Below, piece by piece: positions 5,405 to 5,522 of a stretch of 5,522 nt of DNA (position 1 is its first letter; every line of letters starts with the position of its first letter). The stretch lies in assembly GCA_022795575.1 (NCBI GenBank), contig JAAWGY010000186.1, forward strand, positions 1-5,522, written 5' to 3'. Both the position numbers and the translations under genes were made by a program. This stretch comes from Angelakisella sp. Lineage in GTDB: Bacteria > Bacillota > Clostridia > Oscillospirales > Ruminococcaceae. Under the pieces are notes generated by a model. It was not told the origin of the DNA. It made no database searches and worked only from the letters and a program-made list of their open reading frames with translations.

Positions 5405-5522
5405 TTCTAAACAGCTGCTTTTTGGTGAGGATGGGGGCTATTGCGGGTTGGTAGCCGACTGGCGGGGAAGCGCAAACCGCGGCCGGGGTTAGGAGTAGCC
5501 GCTTTCTCCCCAAAACAGCCCG
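5395..5522 (+). repeat. Right arm of the 128-nt inverted repeat (pairs with 40-167)
   Basis: This is the reverse complement of 40-167 with about 16 differences, 14 of them in 5436-5465. The match runs to the last base of the window, so the repeat may continue beyond it. The GCGG(G)TTG/CAAACCGC stem of the left arm survives here with one mismatched pair. Confidence 0.85.

Noticed and set aside
40..5522. Composite transposon bounded by inverted repeats
   Set aside because: There is no transposase or target duplication, and the arms are extensions of a repeat also found between genes; gene orientation explains the inversion.

Overview
The window looks like chromosomal DNA from a GC-rich, low-copy-gene-density gut-type Clostridium relative (Oscillospiraceae/Oscillospirales is my best guess). 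The basis is Gram-positive AGGAGG ribosome binding sites, a BirA-type biotin operator, an NPxTG-type surface-anchor signal, high GC, and hairpin-rich intergenic repeats of a sort I remember from that group. The taxonomic call is an inference, not something the sequence proves.

There are three real genes. bioY (minus strand, 629-1189) encodes the substrate-binding membrane subunit of a biotin ECF transporter. typA/bipA (plus, 1456-3282) encodes a ribosome-associated translational GTPase. The third (plus, 3994-5217) encodes an unrecognised secreted protein with a signal peptide, two likely beta-rich regions, a Ser/Gly/Ala-rich stalk and a C-terminal NPSTG sorting-type signal. bioY and typA are divergent. 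Between them lie a consensus sigma-A promoter for bioY (TTGACA-N17-TATGAT) whose -35 is buried in a BirA operator, and an extended -10 promoter for typA flanked by an 8-bp inverted repeat. The genes share no obvious pathway; typA and the surface gene are each followed by their own terminator.

The unusual part is the non-coding DNA, about a third of the window. Five copies (A-E) of a dispersed multi-hairpin block occur at 3307-3355, 3478-3648, 3729-3801, 5236-5404 and 217-300. Copies A, B, D and E lie downstream of a gene and run in that gene's direction; C is inverted against B. Stems are kept by paired base changes between copies, so structure seems to be under selection. B and D carry nearly the same intrinsic terminator. 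A 78-nt compact three-way junction plus an adjacent 11-bp hairpin sits in the typA 3' region (3357-3434). The two window ends (40-167 and 5395-5522) are a 128-nt inverted repeat that extends the block family outward.

Layout: 1-628 hairpin-rich non-coding DNA with the bioY terminator; 629-1189 bioY; 1190-1455 divergent control region; 1456-3282 typA; 3283-3993 repeats and terminator; 3994-5217 surface protein; 5218-5522 repeat, terminator and inverted-repeat arm. No transposase, tRNA, rRNA or CRISPR array is visible.
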